Shown in pieces: positions 1 through 10,503 of a stretch of 64,000 nucleotides of DNA. Location: NCBI GenBank assembly GCA_963682025.1, contig OY821517.1, forward strand, positions 233,747,326 through 233,811,325, given 5' to 3'. The stretch comes from Cordilura impudica (taxonomy: Eukaryota > Arthropoda > Insecta > Diptera > Scathophagidae). The notes under the pieces were generated by a model. It saw only the letters and a program-made list of their open reading frames with translations. It searched no databases and was not told where the DNA came from. Each line of letters starts with the position of its first letter. Within the stretch, counting starts at the first letter, position 1. Both the position numbers and the translations under genes were made by a program.

Positions 1-345
1 AAAAATTAAAAATTAAAAATTAAAAATTAAAAATTAAAAATTAAAAATTAAAAATTAAAAATTAAAAATTAAAAATTGAAAATTAAAAATTAAATATTAA
101 AAATTAAAAATTAAAAATTAAAAATTAAAAATTAAAAATTAAAAATTAAAAATTAAAATTAAAAATTAAAAATTAAAAATTAAAAATTAAAAATTAAAAA
201 TTAAAAATTAAAAATTAAAAATTAAAAATTAAAAATTAAAAAATTAAAAATTAAAAAATTAAAAATTAAAAATTAAAAATTAAAAATTAAAATTTAAAAG
301 TAAAAATTAAAAATTAAAGATTAAAAATTAAAAATTAAAAATTAA
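1..345. repeat. AAAAATT heptamer array (satellite-like)
   Basis: A nearly pure tandem array of a 7-base unit, AAAAATT (about 49 units), with a few one-base slips and substitutions. It starts at the window edge, so its full length is unknown. It abuts the truncated 3' LTR of Gypsy-B. In the other LTR of that element the corresponding place (about 25808-25825) holds one short stretch of similar composition, so the array may have grown from inside the LTR. That origin is inference. Confidence 0.95.
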
Positions 346-471
346 ACACTTTTACTTGTTTATATTTACTTTGTTGTGCAATACATGAATGATATTGTGT
401 ATGCTCCAAATATCATTCTAAATGTTTGTACATTTTGGTACTCTATATTGTGCATACACAACTTCATTACA
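346..471 (-). repeat. Gypsy-B 3' LTR, truncated
   Basis: About 110 bp match the U3 end of the Gypsy-B 5' LTR at 25850-25962, including the ATACATGAATGATATTGTG block and the terminal ATTACA. The match fades into the heptamer array at about 346, so roughly 470 bp of LTR are missing or outside the window. Confidence 0.85.
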
Positions 472-483
472 CCCCCAACTCTC
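472..483 (-). other. Polypurine tract of Gypsy-B
   Basis: On the minus strand the bases next to the LTR start read GAGAGTTGGGGG, a polypurine run ending exactly where TGTAATG begins. This is where plus-strand DNA synthesis of an LTR element starts. It shows that 346-471 is a 3' LTR and not a solo fragment. Confidence 0.75.
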
Positions 484-507
484 AAAGAAAAAATCATCCA
501 ATTTTGG

Positions 508-1153
508 ATGAGCGATTATGGACCAACTGTCTTTCTATTTAAATTTCAACTTAATTCTACCTATAAATAACACACACATACACATATACTTAATCTAATG
601 CCGTTTTCTTTTCTGACAAAAAATGTCGCCCTTTTTTTGCCCTCTTTTTGAAAAGTGTATTTTTTTATATATTCTGAATTAAGACCAACCTTGTATTATA
701 TATCAATCGAAGGGTCTCAAAGTGCTGTGTTCATAAATACAAAAAAAATCTGATTATTATCATCTTGGAAGTCATAGGGTGAAAATATTCAAAAAAGGGG
801 AACAATGGGGACATATTCTCCCACTATGACCTGAAAGAAGTCAATGGCCCGAAGTTTTTGTGATTTATGAGGGCTCGACTTTGAGGCCTTTCGATTGATA
901 TATAAGATAAGGTTGCTCTTAATTCAGAATATATAAAAAAATACACTTTTCGAAAAAAGGGCAAAAGAGGGCGACATTTTTGTCAGAAGAGAAAACGGCA
1001 TAACTTAAGCTAGCGTGAGAATCAGATGTGTATGACAATTTGCAATGTAAGCAAATTGTCATAAGTGACTGTGCAGTGCGATTCACTATAGAATGCATGG
1101 TGTTCTATTGCATGTCTGGAGCATGGCAATAGACTCTGCTTGAACACACTACA
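508..1153 (-). repeat. Gypsy-A 3' LTR (contains MITE-1)
   Basis: Matches the 5' LTR at 19845-20671 from ATGAGCG onward and ends with ACACACTACA (TGTAGTGTGT on the element strand), as the 5' LTR does. It is interrupted by MITE-1 at 599-1000. The outermost 37 bp expected from the 5' LTR are not recognisable here, so the left boundary is approximate. Confidence 0.85.
599..1000. mobile_element. MITE-1: foldback MITE with TAA target duplication
   Basis: A 402-bp palindromic element. Its ends are perfect inverted copies beginning TGCCGTTTTCTTTTCTGACA / its complement, and the inverted similarity carries on through most of the element (for example ATCAATCGAA near 705 against TTCGATTGAT near 890). 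TAA flanks both sides (596-598, 1001-1003). The sister LTR at about 19950 has the same flanking sequence with a single TAA, so it is a true empty site. A 3-bp TAA duplication is the habit of the PIF/Harbinger superfamily; that assignment is inference. It has no coding capacity. Confidence 0.92.
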
Positions 1154-1165
1154 CCTTCCCTTTTT
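1154..1165 (-). other. Polypurine tract of Gypsy-A
   Basis: The minus strand reads AAAAAGGGAAGG directly before TGTAGTGTG, the start of the LTR. This is a canonical plus-strand primer site and it fixes the inner boundary of the 3' LTR. Confidence 0.85.
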
Positions 1166-1785
1166 ACAAAAAGAATAATCAATGCTTCATTGATTATTCT
1201 TTATTTTACAGTCTTTACAATATTTAAAATTTTTATATATTGGTTCTCACATTATATTTGGGTACTTTCCTCCCCCCTTTTTCAAAAAAAATTTTAAATT
1301 TGAAGTTTTTCGTTTTTTTTTTCTTTTCTTTTTTATAAAAACATATTTATATTTAGACACTTAAGAAATAAATTTAGCTTTAGATACTATTTTTAAATAA
1401 ACATAGGAATGCGTAGTATTTAAATATTAAAATTTATATAATTTTAAATATATTAAAAAGAACTTAATCCTATTTATGTCTTTTAACTTCATTGAATTAA
1501 ATTAGTGTAAAAGAAAATACTATCATTCTTTCATTTTCAAAAGAAATTGTATTATACAATTTTACTGTTTATAAAAATTCTTTCCTCTCTCTTTAATTTG
1601 AGAATTATTTTCCCTTCTTTAATATAAGACAATTCATTTTCTATATAGTAAACAACATGATTATTTAATAATCTGGTAAAAATAAAGAATTCAAAAAAAT
1701 ATTAAAAAATTAAAAAAATGGAATAAAAAAGTAAAATTAAAAAAAAAAAACAATTTGAACAAAGTAATATAAAAAAAATGGGTAT
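1166..1785 (-). other. Gypsy-A 3' untranslated region
   Basis: About 620 bp of AT-rich sequence between the integrase end and the PPT. No ORF, no env-like sequence and no recognisable structure beyond homopolymer runs. Confidence 0.6.
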
Positions 1786-2894
1786 TCATGGTGTGTAATT
1801 TCTAATAATGTTTACCTTGGCATTCTCTAGAAAGTCAGCAGCTCTACGTTGTGCAACTTGAAGTCTGAATTTAACTTCTTTTTCATGGGAATCAACATTG
1901 TATAATTTTTCCAATCTATTTTCCAGAGTAAAATTTAGGGTAGGTGGGATTTTACCGTAAACTAACTCAAATGGACAGTATCCATGAGCAGTTGATGGTG
2001 TCGTGTTATAGCAATACACGAATTTCAACCACACATCCCAATCGGACCCATTAGATGGTACACATGATCTCAAATATTCGTTGAGTGTCCTGCGAAACCG
2101 CTCAACAGTACCTAGTTCCTCATGATTAAAAGGAGTAGAGTTTAATTTATCTATTCTCATCAGTGAACAAAGCTCCTGTACAAGTTGATTCGTATATTCA
2201 GTATCCATGTCCGTAACTATTTTAGCCATTGGACCATACATCATGATGAAATTTTCCATAATTGCCTTAGCAACAAGATATTTTATTAAATTGCACATGG
2301 CAGTAACTGCATACTCGCTGTTTGAGTCAGACCTTGCTAAGGGCCCGATAATGTCAACTGTGACAATATCGAATGCTTTTTCAGTTACTGATTTTTCAAC
2401 GAAAAGTTCCCTTAGTTTATATGTAGAGTTGTCTATTCGACATTCCTTACATTCTTTGACATATCTAGTTATGTCCCTAGTCATGCCATTCCAAATATAT
2501 TTAAGGTCCATGTTCTTCTTCATTCGCGTTATACCTGAATGTTCACCGGTTATAGGGTCATATGATGATATTTTTTCCTAATTATATTATTTTCATCATT
2601 AGTAGTTATTTTTCTTAATATGGGTATGAGCATTATGATTAAATCTTGCAATATTTCATTACCCTTTTCTTTGAGGGATTCAATATCAGTTCCTAGGATG
2701 CTACGCAGACTATCATCTAGTGATAGTCGCATGGTTGATAGACCTATGTTACCAGCTATTTTTTCAAGCCTTGGAAAGAGGTGACCTAAGTCTACTTTTC
2801 CATTAATAACGAAGTCATCTAACCTGTGTTCGGAAAGCTTTTTCCTTCCTTTACGGATAATTAATTTATCCTTAGTAAAATGCAATTGAGGCAT
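1786..2894 (-). pseudogene. pol: Gypsy-A integrase region of pol (broken)
   Basis: Two overlapping reading frames on the minus strand, 2894-2550 and 2523-1786, make up the integrase part of a Gypsy Pol. The second carries CKEC (the CC half of the HHCC zinc site), then DIVTVDIIGPL with the first catalytic Asp, IVTDMDTEY with the second, and EELGTVERF with the Glu, followed by YNTTPSTAHGYCPFELVYG, a block typical of Gypsy integrases. It would insert element cDNA into chromosomes. Frame changes near 2530 and upstream make it non-functional as it stands. It directly follows the RNase H region. Confidence 0.88.
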
Positions 2895-4474
2895 TTAACG
2901 GTGCTCGTGGGCATTTTCAGCCTCATATACTAACCAATTTCTCCTAGACTGAAGTCTAGTTGTGACCCTTAATATTTTATTAACTTCAATATTTTTTATA
3001 TCATCAAATTCTAAACGCTGCAGCGCATCCGCGGCGTAATTTTCCTTGTCCTTTTTATTTTCCTTGCCCCCAATACACTCGACTGTAAAGTCATATTCCT
3101 CCAAATCTAACCTCATACGTGTCAATTTAGATGACGGATTTTTTAAAGAAAACAGGTAGGTTAGTGGTATGTGGTCGCTTCTCATCACAAACTTTTTGCC
3201 ATAAATGTTTGGTCCAAAATATTGTATTGCCCAATGGATTGCAGCAAGTTTCTGCTCTATTGTAGATTTATTGATTTCACCCTTTGTGAATGATCTGGAT
3301 GCATAAGCAACAGGTAATTTAATACCTTGATATTCTTGGCTTAAAACAGCTCCACAAGCATGTTTGCTTGCATTTGTCGTAATACAGAATTCTTTGAGAA
3401 AGTCTGGATACTGTAGTATACTCGGATTTAGCAGCCGTCTTTTAAGTAATTGAAAAGAATCTTCACATTCCTTAGTCCATTCGAATGGTATATTCTTTTT
3501 AGAATGGTAATGTGGTAATGTGGTAATTTGGTAATTTGGTAATGTGTCGAAATGATTCAGCAAAATTCGGAATGAATCTTCTGTAGTAGTTGCAACATGC
3601 AACGACACGTTTAGCTTCATCACCACGTTTTGGTGTAGGATAGTTTTCAATTATTGAAAATTTGCTGTCATCTGGTAAGATACCTTTACCATTATATTTG
3701 TGACCTAGGAATGTCACTTCACGACAAAAAAAATGAACATTTATCCGGATGTAATTTAAGATTGTACTTTCTGCAGATGCCAAATACGTTTTTTATATTC
3801 TGTAACATATGTTCCGAAGAACAACCTATAACGACCAAGTCATCCATATATACAAAGGCTTGGGTTGCTGATAACCCAGAAAATGCCAATGGAATCATTC
3901 GTTGGAATGAGTTTGGGGCGATTTTAATACCATTAGGCAGTCTTTTAAATTGAAAGGAACCATTTTCCGTTGAAAATGACGTTACGTCCCTGGATTCTTC
4001 TTCCAATTCTATTTGATGAAAACCTGTAACTAAATCTAGGCATGCAAAATATTTGGCTCTGCCTAACTGGTCTAGAATGTCATCCATACGAGGTAGCGGG
4101 AATTTGGCAGCTATTAATTTTTTATTTGTTCCCCTGTAGTCGACTACTAATCTCCATCTTTTCTGATCTGTACCCGGTAAGGGCTTCTCTGGTACTAACA
4201 AAATTAGACTATTATATTCCGAAATTGACGGTTCGACTACATAATCATTTACTAGCTTTTCGACTTGTTTTTCCATCTCTCCTTTATGAGAGTTGGAGAT
4301 TCTATAGTTCTTCATATATACAGGTTGCTTATCTTTGAGTCTGAATTTTTGTTTATAGAAATTATAAGTAGTTATTTTCTCAGATTCTAGTGCGAATATA
4401 TCAATAAATTCCGAGCAGAAATTTTTCAACTCAGCATGAGCGAACTCTGGAAAATTTTTTGATAATTTTTCCAA
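2895..4474 (-). pseudogene. pol: Gypsy-A reverse transcriptase and RNase H (broken)
   Basis: Three minus-strand frames follow one another. 4474-3719 is the RT palm, with RWRLVVDYR, the FACLDLVTGFHQI block and AFVYMDDLVV (YMDD active site). About 3783-3550 holds VTFLGHKYN and CCNYYRRFIPNF, the RT connection. 3500-2895 is RNase H, with FCITTNASKHACGAVLSQ, TIEQKLAAIHWAI, RSDHIPLTYLF and ADALQRL. The order and spacing are those of Ty3/Gypsy Pol. One frame break coincides with an expanded 8-bp tandem repeat (3506-3545) and another is near 3720. The ASKHACGAVLSQ region has Asn-Ala where RNase H normally has Asp-Ala, so the first catalytic Asp also appears changed. Confidence 0.9.
3506..3545. repeat. 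Five copies of an 8-bp repeat inside the RT/RNase H frame
   Basis: GGTAATGT, GGTAATGT, GGTAATTT, GGTAATTT and GGTAATGT in a row, 40 bp. The unit is not a multiple of three, so each copy gained or lost shifts the pol frame. The frame changes at this point. Confidence 0.9.
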
Positions 4475-4525
4475 TTTTTCCTTATTTTTATTGGAAATAC
4501 AGCAAAATTTATTGGTCTTATAACT

Positions 4526-4957
4526 TCAGACCGAGCTGGTAGCGATATAGAAATAATTATTCGGGGCGTTCATCAATGGTATAGCTATATCATTTGGAAC
4601 ATTATTAGTTCTTAAGATAATGTAATCTTTGTCACCTTGATAGTCTAATATACATCTGTACTTTTTAATGAAATCCATTCCATCCACCTGAATCGGAAAG
4701 TTATCATCCACGACATGGAAATCATGTGCTATGAGAAGTTCCTCGATTTTCAAATCTGTATGAACTTTACCAAATGTAGTTATCAGACCTTGGCCAATAC
4801 CGTTTATATTCGTCTTTTTGCCGTTATTTATGTGTTCGTTAAGAACTTGGTTGTATTTTACAACTGAAATGTCGGCGCCTGTATCTATTCGGAAAGTGGA
4901 TTTATTATTATTCATGGAGGTTCTAATCTTCAAATAGCTGTAGAGATTGAGATTCAT
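4526..4957 (-). CDS. pol: Gypsy-A aspartic protease segment of pol
   Basis: A 143-residue open frame starting just inside the R1 insertion. It contains FRIDTGADISVV, the DTG active-site loop of a retropepsin, and later WxxFIKKYRCILDYQ-like sequence (residues about 100-110) typical of the flap and C-terminal strands of Gypsy proteases. The frame continues toward the RT with a stop or frame break between 4526 and 4474. In the intact element it lay directly downstream of gag, which now resumes at 11099 beyond the R1 LINE. Confidence 0.85.
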   Translation of the reverse strand: MNLNLYSYLKIRTSMNNNKSTFRIDTGADISVVKYNQVLNEHINNGKKTNINGIGQGLITTFGKVHTDLKIEELLIAHDFHVVDDNFPIQVDGMDFIKKYRCILDYQGDKDYIILRTNNVPNDIAIPLMNAPNNYFYIATSSV

Positions 4958-4958
4958 A

Positions 4959-4974
4959 CTGTATATTTTCCTCT
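4959..4974. repeat. Target-site duplication, left copy (R1 LINE)
   Basis: CTGTATATTTTCCTCT, identical to 11083-11098. The two copies bracket the LINE exactly. Confidence 0.93.
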
Positions 4975-5993
4975 TTTTTGACTGTTGAAGTGTACGGTTG
5001 TGATTTTATAAAGCGTCGCGTTAATCAGTTGATTTTTGAATTTTTTTTCTAAGTAAATAGAAGTGAAAGTGTGTGTGAGTGTTTTGTTTTTGCAAAGTTG
5101 AGACTGCGCTGATCGGGGCTCCGCTGAACAAAAATAATCTCCGGCAAATTGTGAGGTTAAAGTCACTTTTTGTGGTAAGGTAGTGGTGAGTGGAGTGGTA
5201 AGTGTGAACGTGGTTGCCATTAGTGGCTTGCCATTTCGGGTCGGTAATAGTGTCCATTTCCGGTCGGTAAGGCAGTGCAAAAATCGGAATTTGTCGGTAA
5301 AACGGTTCATTTCCGGTTCCAGTTTCTGTCTGTGCTAGACGGTCGGTGGTAGTGCAGTACAAGTGTCTTGACTAACTTCCGCTGAAGTTAGTGCAGTTCG
5401 TAGTTGAGTGGGTGCGTATAAGTACTAGTTTTTAATAAACTATTAAGTATACGCAACCAGTACAACTGTTTTTTGGTTCACTAGTAGTCTTAGTGTCCGT
5501 CCTTCCGTCAGTTATAATTTGTCCGTCCTTCCTTCGGTTGTCCGTCCTTCCGTCGGTTGTCTGTCCTTTCGTGGCGGCGTCCGTCTGTCCGCGGTTGTGT
5601 CAGTCGGTTGTCCGTCTGTCCGTGGCAGTGTCCGTCTGTCCGCGGCAGTATCCGTCTATCCGTGGCAGTGTCCGTCTGTCCGCGGCGTGTCCGTCTGTCC
5701 GTAATTAATAATTTTTTGATCGCGGTTCGAAGTGTGAGTGTGGTTTTAATTCGTAAATTGATACCGTCGTATCGGTTGCGGTTAGGGCCGTTAGCTTTTT
5801 AGTGCGTTTGGCGATTCTGTGGGTCGGTTAACAGTTTGTCGGGGTACTGTTCGGTACGGGTAACTGTTATCGGTCGGTACACAGTTCGATTTTTTGCTTA
5901 CGTATTTGGCAGTACGTACTGCCCGGGTCGGTTTTTACTGCTTCGGGTCGGTTTTTAAGCAGTCGGTCGGTTTTTGGTTAGGGGTCGGGTAAG
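4975..5993 (+). promoter_or_regulatory. R1 LINE 5' UTR with imperfect GTCCGTCTGTCCG repeats
   Basis: About 1 kb of leader before ORF1, rich in GGTCGGT and TGTCCGTC words. Between about 5490 and 5705 imperfect tandem units of roughly 20 bp occur (core GTGTCCGTCTGTCCGCGGCA), with a less regular CCGTCCTTCCGTCGGTTG version ahead of them. LINE 5' UTRs usually hold the internal promoter, so this is the likely promoter region; no specific motif was identified. Short open frames across the repeats are by-products. Confidence 0.65.
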
Positions 5994-7437
5994 ATGGTGA
6001 AGCCCAAAAGGGGCGCGGGTCCAAGGTGTGCCAGGTTGAAACCAGTTGACGGCACAGGGGACGAACGCGGGACAGATACGGATGTCAGTGGGCCGGACAA
6101 AGTCGACATGACGGAGGAGGTGCCACCCACCGGTGGTAGTAGATTCCGCCATTCCGACTCGGACATGGACAACGGAGAGTCGACTGTTAACGAGGACGGA
6201 AAGCGGTTCAGACCCGGCTCTCCCAAATCGGGAGGGAAGGTTTTTGCTGAACCGAAGATGGTTTCAGGACAGGTTAGGAGAAAGACTGCCATAAGGACTG
6301 ACGTTGGCAGCATGGGTAGCTTGGTTGGCAGCGTTTCTAGCTTGCACGGTGGCTTAGGGAGAAGTTCAACTCCGGTACCAGCAGTCTCCACAGTTTCCCC
6401 ATTCTGGGCCCTGTGGTGCTCATTCTGCAATTAAGCAGATGAAGGCGATGACGTCGGAGTTGAACGACATAGTTTTGGACGGTCGTGTTGAGGTCGAAAC
6501 GGCGAGGCGGATCATCAATCAAGTGGGTCGGCTAGAAGAACTGTTGATGACGTTGGTAGGGGACAACGAACGTCTGAGGGGTCGTTTGGACGCCCTAGAT
6601 GCTGGGGGCGCTACGCCAAATGTTCGAGTATCCCGACTGGATAAATCCTCGCCTGTTCAGCCTGTTTGCCAGAAAGCGCCAGTAGTTGCCCCGGCACCGA
6701 AACCAGTCGAGACCTGGTCGGTGGTTGTGCGAAGCAAGACGGCGGCTAAGTCTGAAGAAATTGTAAAAAAGGTTGTGAACGAAGTAGGTCCCACGCTCGG
6801 GGTCAGAGTTCACGCGGTTAAGGCGGTTCGTAGCGGTGGGGCGGTCATTCGCACCCCCTCAGTCGCGGAGCGGGAGAGGATCGTCCGGAATCCTAAATTT
6901 TCCGAACATGGACTGGAAGTGACGGTCAACGATAGAGAGGGTACTAGGGTGGTCGTCCAGAGGGTTCACTCCGAGATCACCCCTGATGAATTCATGGGTG
7001 CTCTCTACGAGCTGAATCTAAAGGAACGAATGACCTTAGAAGCCTTTAAGAAGGGGGTACGGCTCGTGAGTCGACCGTGGAGCGTGCGCGCTGGCGGAGC
7101 TGTCGACGTTACTCTGGAGGGTGATGGCAATGCCATGGAATCCCTTCTGAGTGCCGGAGGCTGCTACGTTAAGTGGTTTAGGTTCCGCGTGAGACGCCAT
7201 GAGCTTATCCCTAGCTGCTATCGTTGTCTTGGGTTTGACCATATGGTTATGGATTGCCGTAGCAAAGGTGAAGTCTGTCGTCGGTGCGAACAGACCGGTC
7301 ACGTCGTACATCGTTGCGAAAATCTGCCGCATTGTAGGAACTGTGCGTTCAAGGGCCTGCCGCCGAATCATCTTATGATGACCGACGACTGTCCCACGTA
7401 CAGCGTGTTAGTCGCGAGGGCTAGGGCAAGGCATTAA
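5994..7437 (+). pseudogene. R1 LINE ORF1, gag-like RNA-binding protein with CCHC knuckles (one frameshift)
   Basis: Frame one runs from ATG 5994 to 6434. The second begins in a different frame upstream of 6439 and runs to 7437; coding quality in that frame starts near 6361, so one frameshift at about 6340-6370 splits a protein of roughly 480 residues. The N-terminal part is low-complexity and rich in Ser, Gly and charged residues. The middle has a leucine-rich segment likely to form a coiled coil (GRLEELLMTLVGDNERLRGRL). The C-terminus carries CYRCLGFDHMVMDC, CRRCEQTGHVVHRC and CRNCAFKG...C, the triple zinc-knuckle array of R1/I-type ORF1 proteins. It would package element RNA. The stop TAA is one base from the ORF2 ATG (TAAGATG), which suggests termination-reinitiation for ORF2. 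Confidence 0.88.
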
Positions 7438-7438
7438 G

Positions 7439-10400
7439 ATGTCTCTGACAATTATTCAATATAATTGCCAGGGCTCTTATGCCAGTATGTGTGAATTGGG
7501 CGAAAGGATGGTTGCCATGAAGAGCGGGTTTGCCCTGGTTCAGGAACCTTACTCAACCGATGGTTGTGTAAGGGGTTTACCCTTATTTATGAGGGTATTT
7601 CCTTGTTCTAGGGTCAATGCCGCTGTAATTGTCAACGATCCTGACGCAGAGTGTATTGTGTTATCTGCCAACGAACTGGGGGTATGTGTCTTGGTCGAAG
7701 GAAGATTCGGAAAAATCTTCCTGGCAAGCATATACTGTCAGTTCAGCAGCCCATTAGAGCCGTATATCTCGTATATGGATACGGTGCTACTACTAGCGAG
7801 TAGCAACCGGATTATCCTAGGTATGGACGCGAACGCATCGTCTCCCATGTGGTTCAGTAAGTTATCCCGGCATTCGTCTGGATATCAGAACCACCATCGG
7901 GGTGAGATGTTAAGTGACTGGATGGTTAATCGGGGTGTTAGTGCGTTAAATCAGCCCTCTGATTTATATACGTTTTCCGGTCCTAATGGTGTGAGTGATA
8001 TTGATGTGACAGCCGTAAATGACGTCGTACTGCGGCGTTTTCGCTGCGACTGGGACGTTAAGGACGATTGGGGGGTGAGTGATCATAATCCAATACGGAT
8101 TGTGCTCCATTACTCGCCCGCCCCTGTAGAGGTCTCGGATGTGATGCGGTGGCGTAGACTCCCAATTAATTGGGATTTCTACGGCTCGTGCATTAGGGAG
8201 GCGGCCTCTGAGGTCTCCATTGGGGATTTCAGGGGTCTGACCATAGATGGACAGATAGGTAAGCTGAACGATTGGACGATAAACACCAATGACGCCCTTC
8301 TTGGGAGATGTTCTAGGACAATCCCCGGAAGGGTTAAATGGTGGACGCGGGAGTTAACAGAAATGCGGCGGACCGTCCGGCAGCTCAGGAAGCGATTCCA
8401 GAGAGCCAGGCGGACCAATGCAGATGACGTGCTACTGCGTGCGACGAACTACGCGACACAGCAACGTGCCTATAAGGACCGTATCGTGAAAGTGAAGGAG
8501 GATGACTGGAGAGCATACGTACGGGACAACAGCGACGACCCATGGGGCAGAGTCTATAAGCTCTGTAGAGGTAGGAGCCAGCGGACAGATGTGTCTGGCC
8601 TACGTGTTGGTAATGCAATATTGCCATCATGGGGGGCATGCATACGCGTTCTGCTGGGCGAGTTCTTTCCAAGGGTGGAGGGTCCTATCCATCTTCCTTT
8701 TCAGGAGGTGGATCCCCTCCTCCGTTGGACAGAACTGAGTTAGAGTTAAGCATTTGTCAGGCGCGGAGTAGAGAGTCTCCAGGTATGGATGGAATGACCG
8801 GAGAGATGTGTAAAAGCATCTGGAAGGCCATTCCTGAGTACTTGTTGGCAATTTATGAAAAGTGTGTATCAGAGGGGTATTTTCCACATCCGTGGAAGAT
8901 AGCCCGTGTCGTTGTTTTGCTTAAGTCACCCGATAGGATCAGGAGCAATCCTCGCTCCTATAGGGGCATCAGTCTGCTTCCGGTGCTTGGAAAAGTATTG
9001 GAAAGGATTATGGTGAAAAGGCTTCAGGAGAGGATCGACCAGGGCACATGCGAGTGGCAATTTGGCTTTAGAAGTGGTAGGAGTATAGATGACGCCTGGC
9101 ATCACGTTAAAACGTGTGTCGGTAGGACAGAGGCAGGATATGTCCTTGGAATCTTTATTGATTTCAAGGGTGCGTTCGACTTCCTGTTATGGGAAGGCGT
9201 TCTAGCGAGGCTACGCGAGGTCGGCTGCCAAGAGTTGGAGTTATGGAAAAGCTACTTCTCTGGCAGGCGGGCTTGCGTCGCTGGTGTGAACGAGTCCGTG
9301 TGCATTGAGGTGGTCAGAGGTTGTCCGCAGGGATCCATCTGCGGTCCATTTATTTGGAATCTAATGATGGATCCTCTTTTGCGGAGGCTGATGGTTGCAT
9401 ACAATGTGTGCGCATATGCGGATGACTTGCTCGTCCTTATCGAAGGCCAGTCTCGTGCTGAGCTGGAGAGAAGGGGGGAGGAAGCCATGCAGATTGTCTG
9501 CGATTGGAGTAGACAGGTAGGAGTAGACGTAGCAATGGACAAAACTGTGATGATGTTGCTCAAGGGCAGATTATCGCTAAATCGACCTCCAACTGTTAGG
9601 GCCAATGGCGTTAGCCTCAAGTATGCGACTGAGGTCAAGTACTTGGGGATAACAATGCGTGAGCGTATGAACTTCTTGGTTCATCTCGAGCGTGTCAAGG
9701 CGAAATTGACTGGTGTGGTGGGATGTGTCCGGCGCATTCTTAGGAATGACTGGGGCCTCAGCAGGCGTTCTATGCGGACCATTTACCGTGGACTATTTGT
9801 TGCCTGCGCAACATATGGCTCCTCGGTGTGGTCCAGCGTGGTCACGACTGCCAGAGGAAAGCTGAAAATCATGTCGTGTCAACGGGTAGTCTTGCTCGCT
9901 TGTGTGCCATGTTGTCGTACGGTCTCCACGGAGGCCTTACAGGTGTTGGTAGGTGTAGCCCCTCTTGACTTGGAGGTGATACGTAAAAGTATTGCCTACA
10001 GGATCAAGAAAGGGCAGCCATTGTTGCAGGACGATTGGGTGACTAACGATGACGTTAGTGGTAGGAGCTGGACGGAGTGCAAGGCACTCTTAAATGAGTG
10101 TGTTGTCTCCAGATGGCAAGATAGATGGGACAGAAGTGACAATGGACGGGTTACATACTCCTTCATTCACGATGTGACGTTCGTGGCGAAACATCCAGAC
10201 TTTGGCTTTAGCCTGAGTATGGGCTTTTTGCTTACGGGCCATGGGTCGTTTAATGCATTTTTGCATAAAAGAGCTTTGGCTAATATGCCTGAGTGTGACT
10301 GTGGACCTTTTACCGAGGACTGGTTTCATATTTTGTGCATATGCACATTCTACTCGGACATACGGGACCTAGATTCTCTAGGTGTCGTATTGACGGACGA

Positions 10401-10503
10401 TGGTTGTGATGTCAGTGGTGTGCTTGTGAATGATGAGAGAGTGCGTTGTATGAATGAGTTTGCGTGTGAAGTCTTCAAAAGAAGACGATTAAGAAGGGTT
10501 TGA
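7439..10503 (+). pseudogene. R1 LINE ORF2: APE endonuclease and reverse transcriptase (one frameshift)
   Basis: The endonuclease half is 7439-8743: IQYNCQGS, LVQEPYS (catalytic Glu), LGMDANASSPMW and VSDHNPI (Asp-His of the active site), all in R1-clade style. The RT half runs in another frame to 10503: SPGMDGMTGEM, SYRGISLLPVLGKVLER, GIFIDFKGAFDFLLW, RGCPQGSICGPFIWN, CAYADDLLVL (YADD). A C-terminal CDCGPFTEDWFHILCIC knuckle follows. The frames change at about 8690-8720, just before DRTELELSICQA, so one indel separates the two halves; together they are about 1020 residues, normal for the clade. The encoded enzyme would nick the target and prime reverse transcription there. R1 itself is specific for 28S rDNA; this copy sits in a retrotransposon. 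Confidence 0.92.

Noticed and set aside
5021..5362. Two minus-strand frames at the start of the R1 LINE
   Set aside because: They lie in the GC-richer LINE 5' UTR, beyond the target duplication, and do not continue the Gypsy-A protease or gag.
5490..5705. CRISPR-like array
   Set aside because: The ~20-bp units are direct tandem repeats without spacers, in a eukaryotic LINE leader.
5493..5802. Three overlapping plus-strand frames rich in Ser, Val, Cys, Pro and Arg
   Set aside because: They are different readings of the GTCCGTCTGTCCG repeats in the R1 LINE 5' UTR and share no protein feature.
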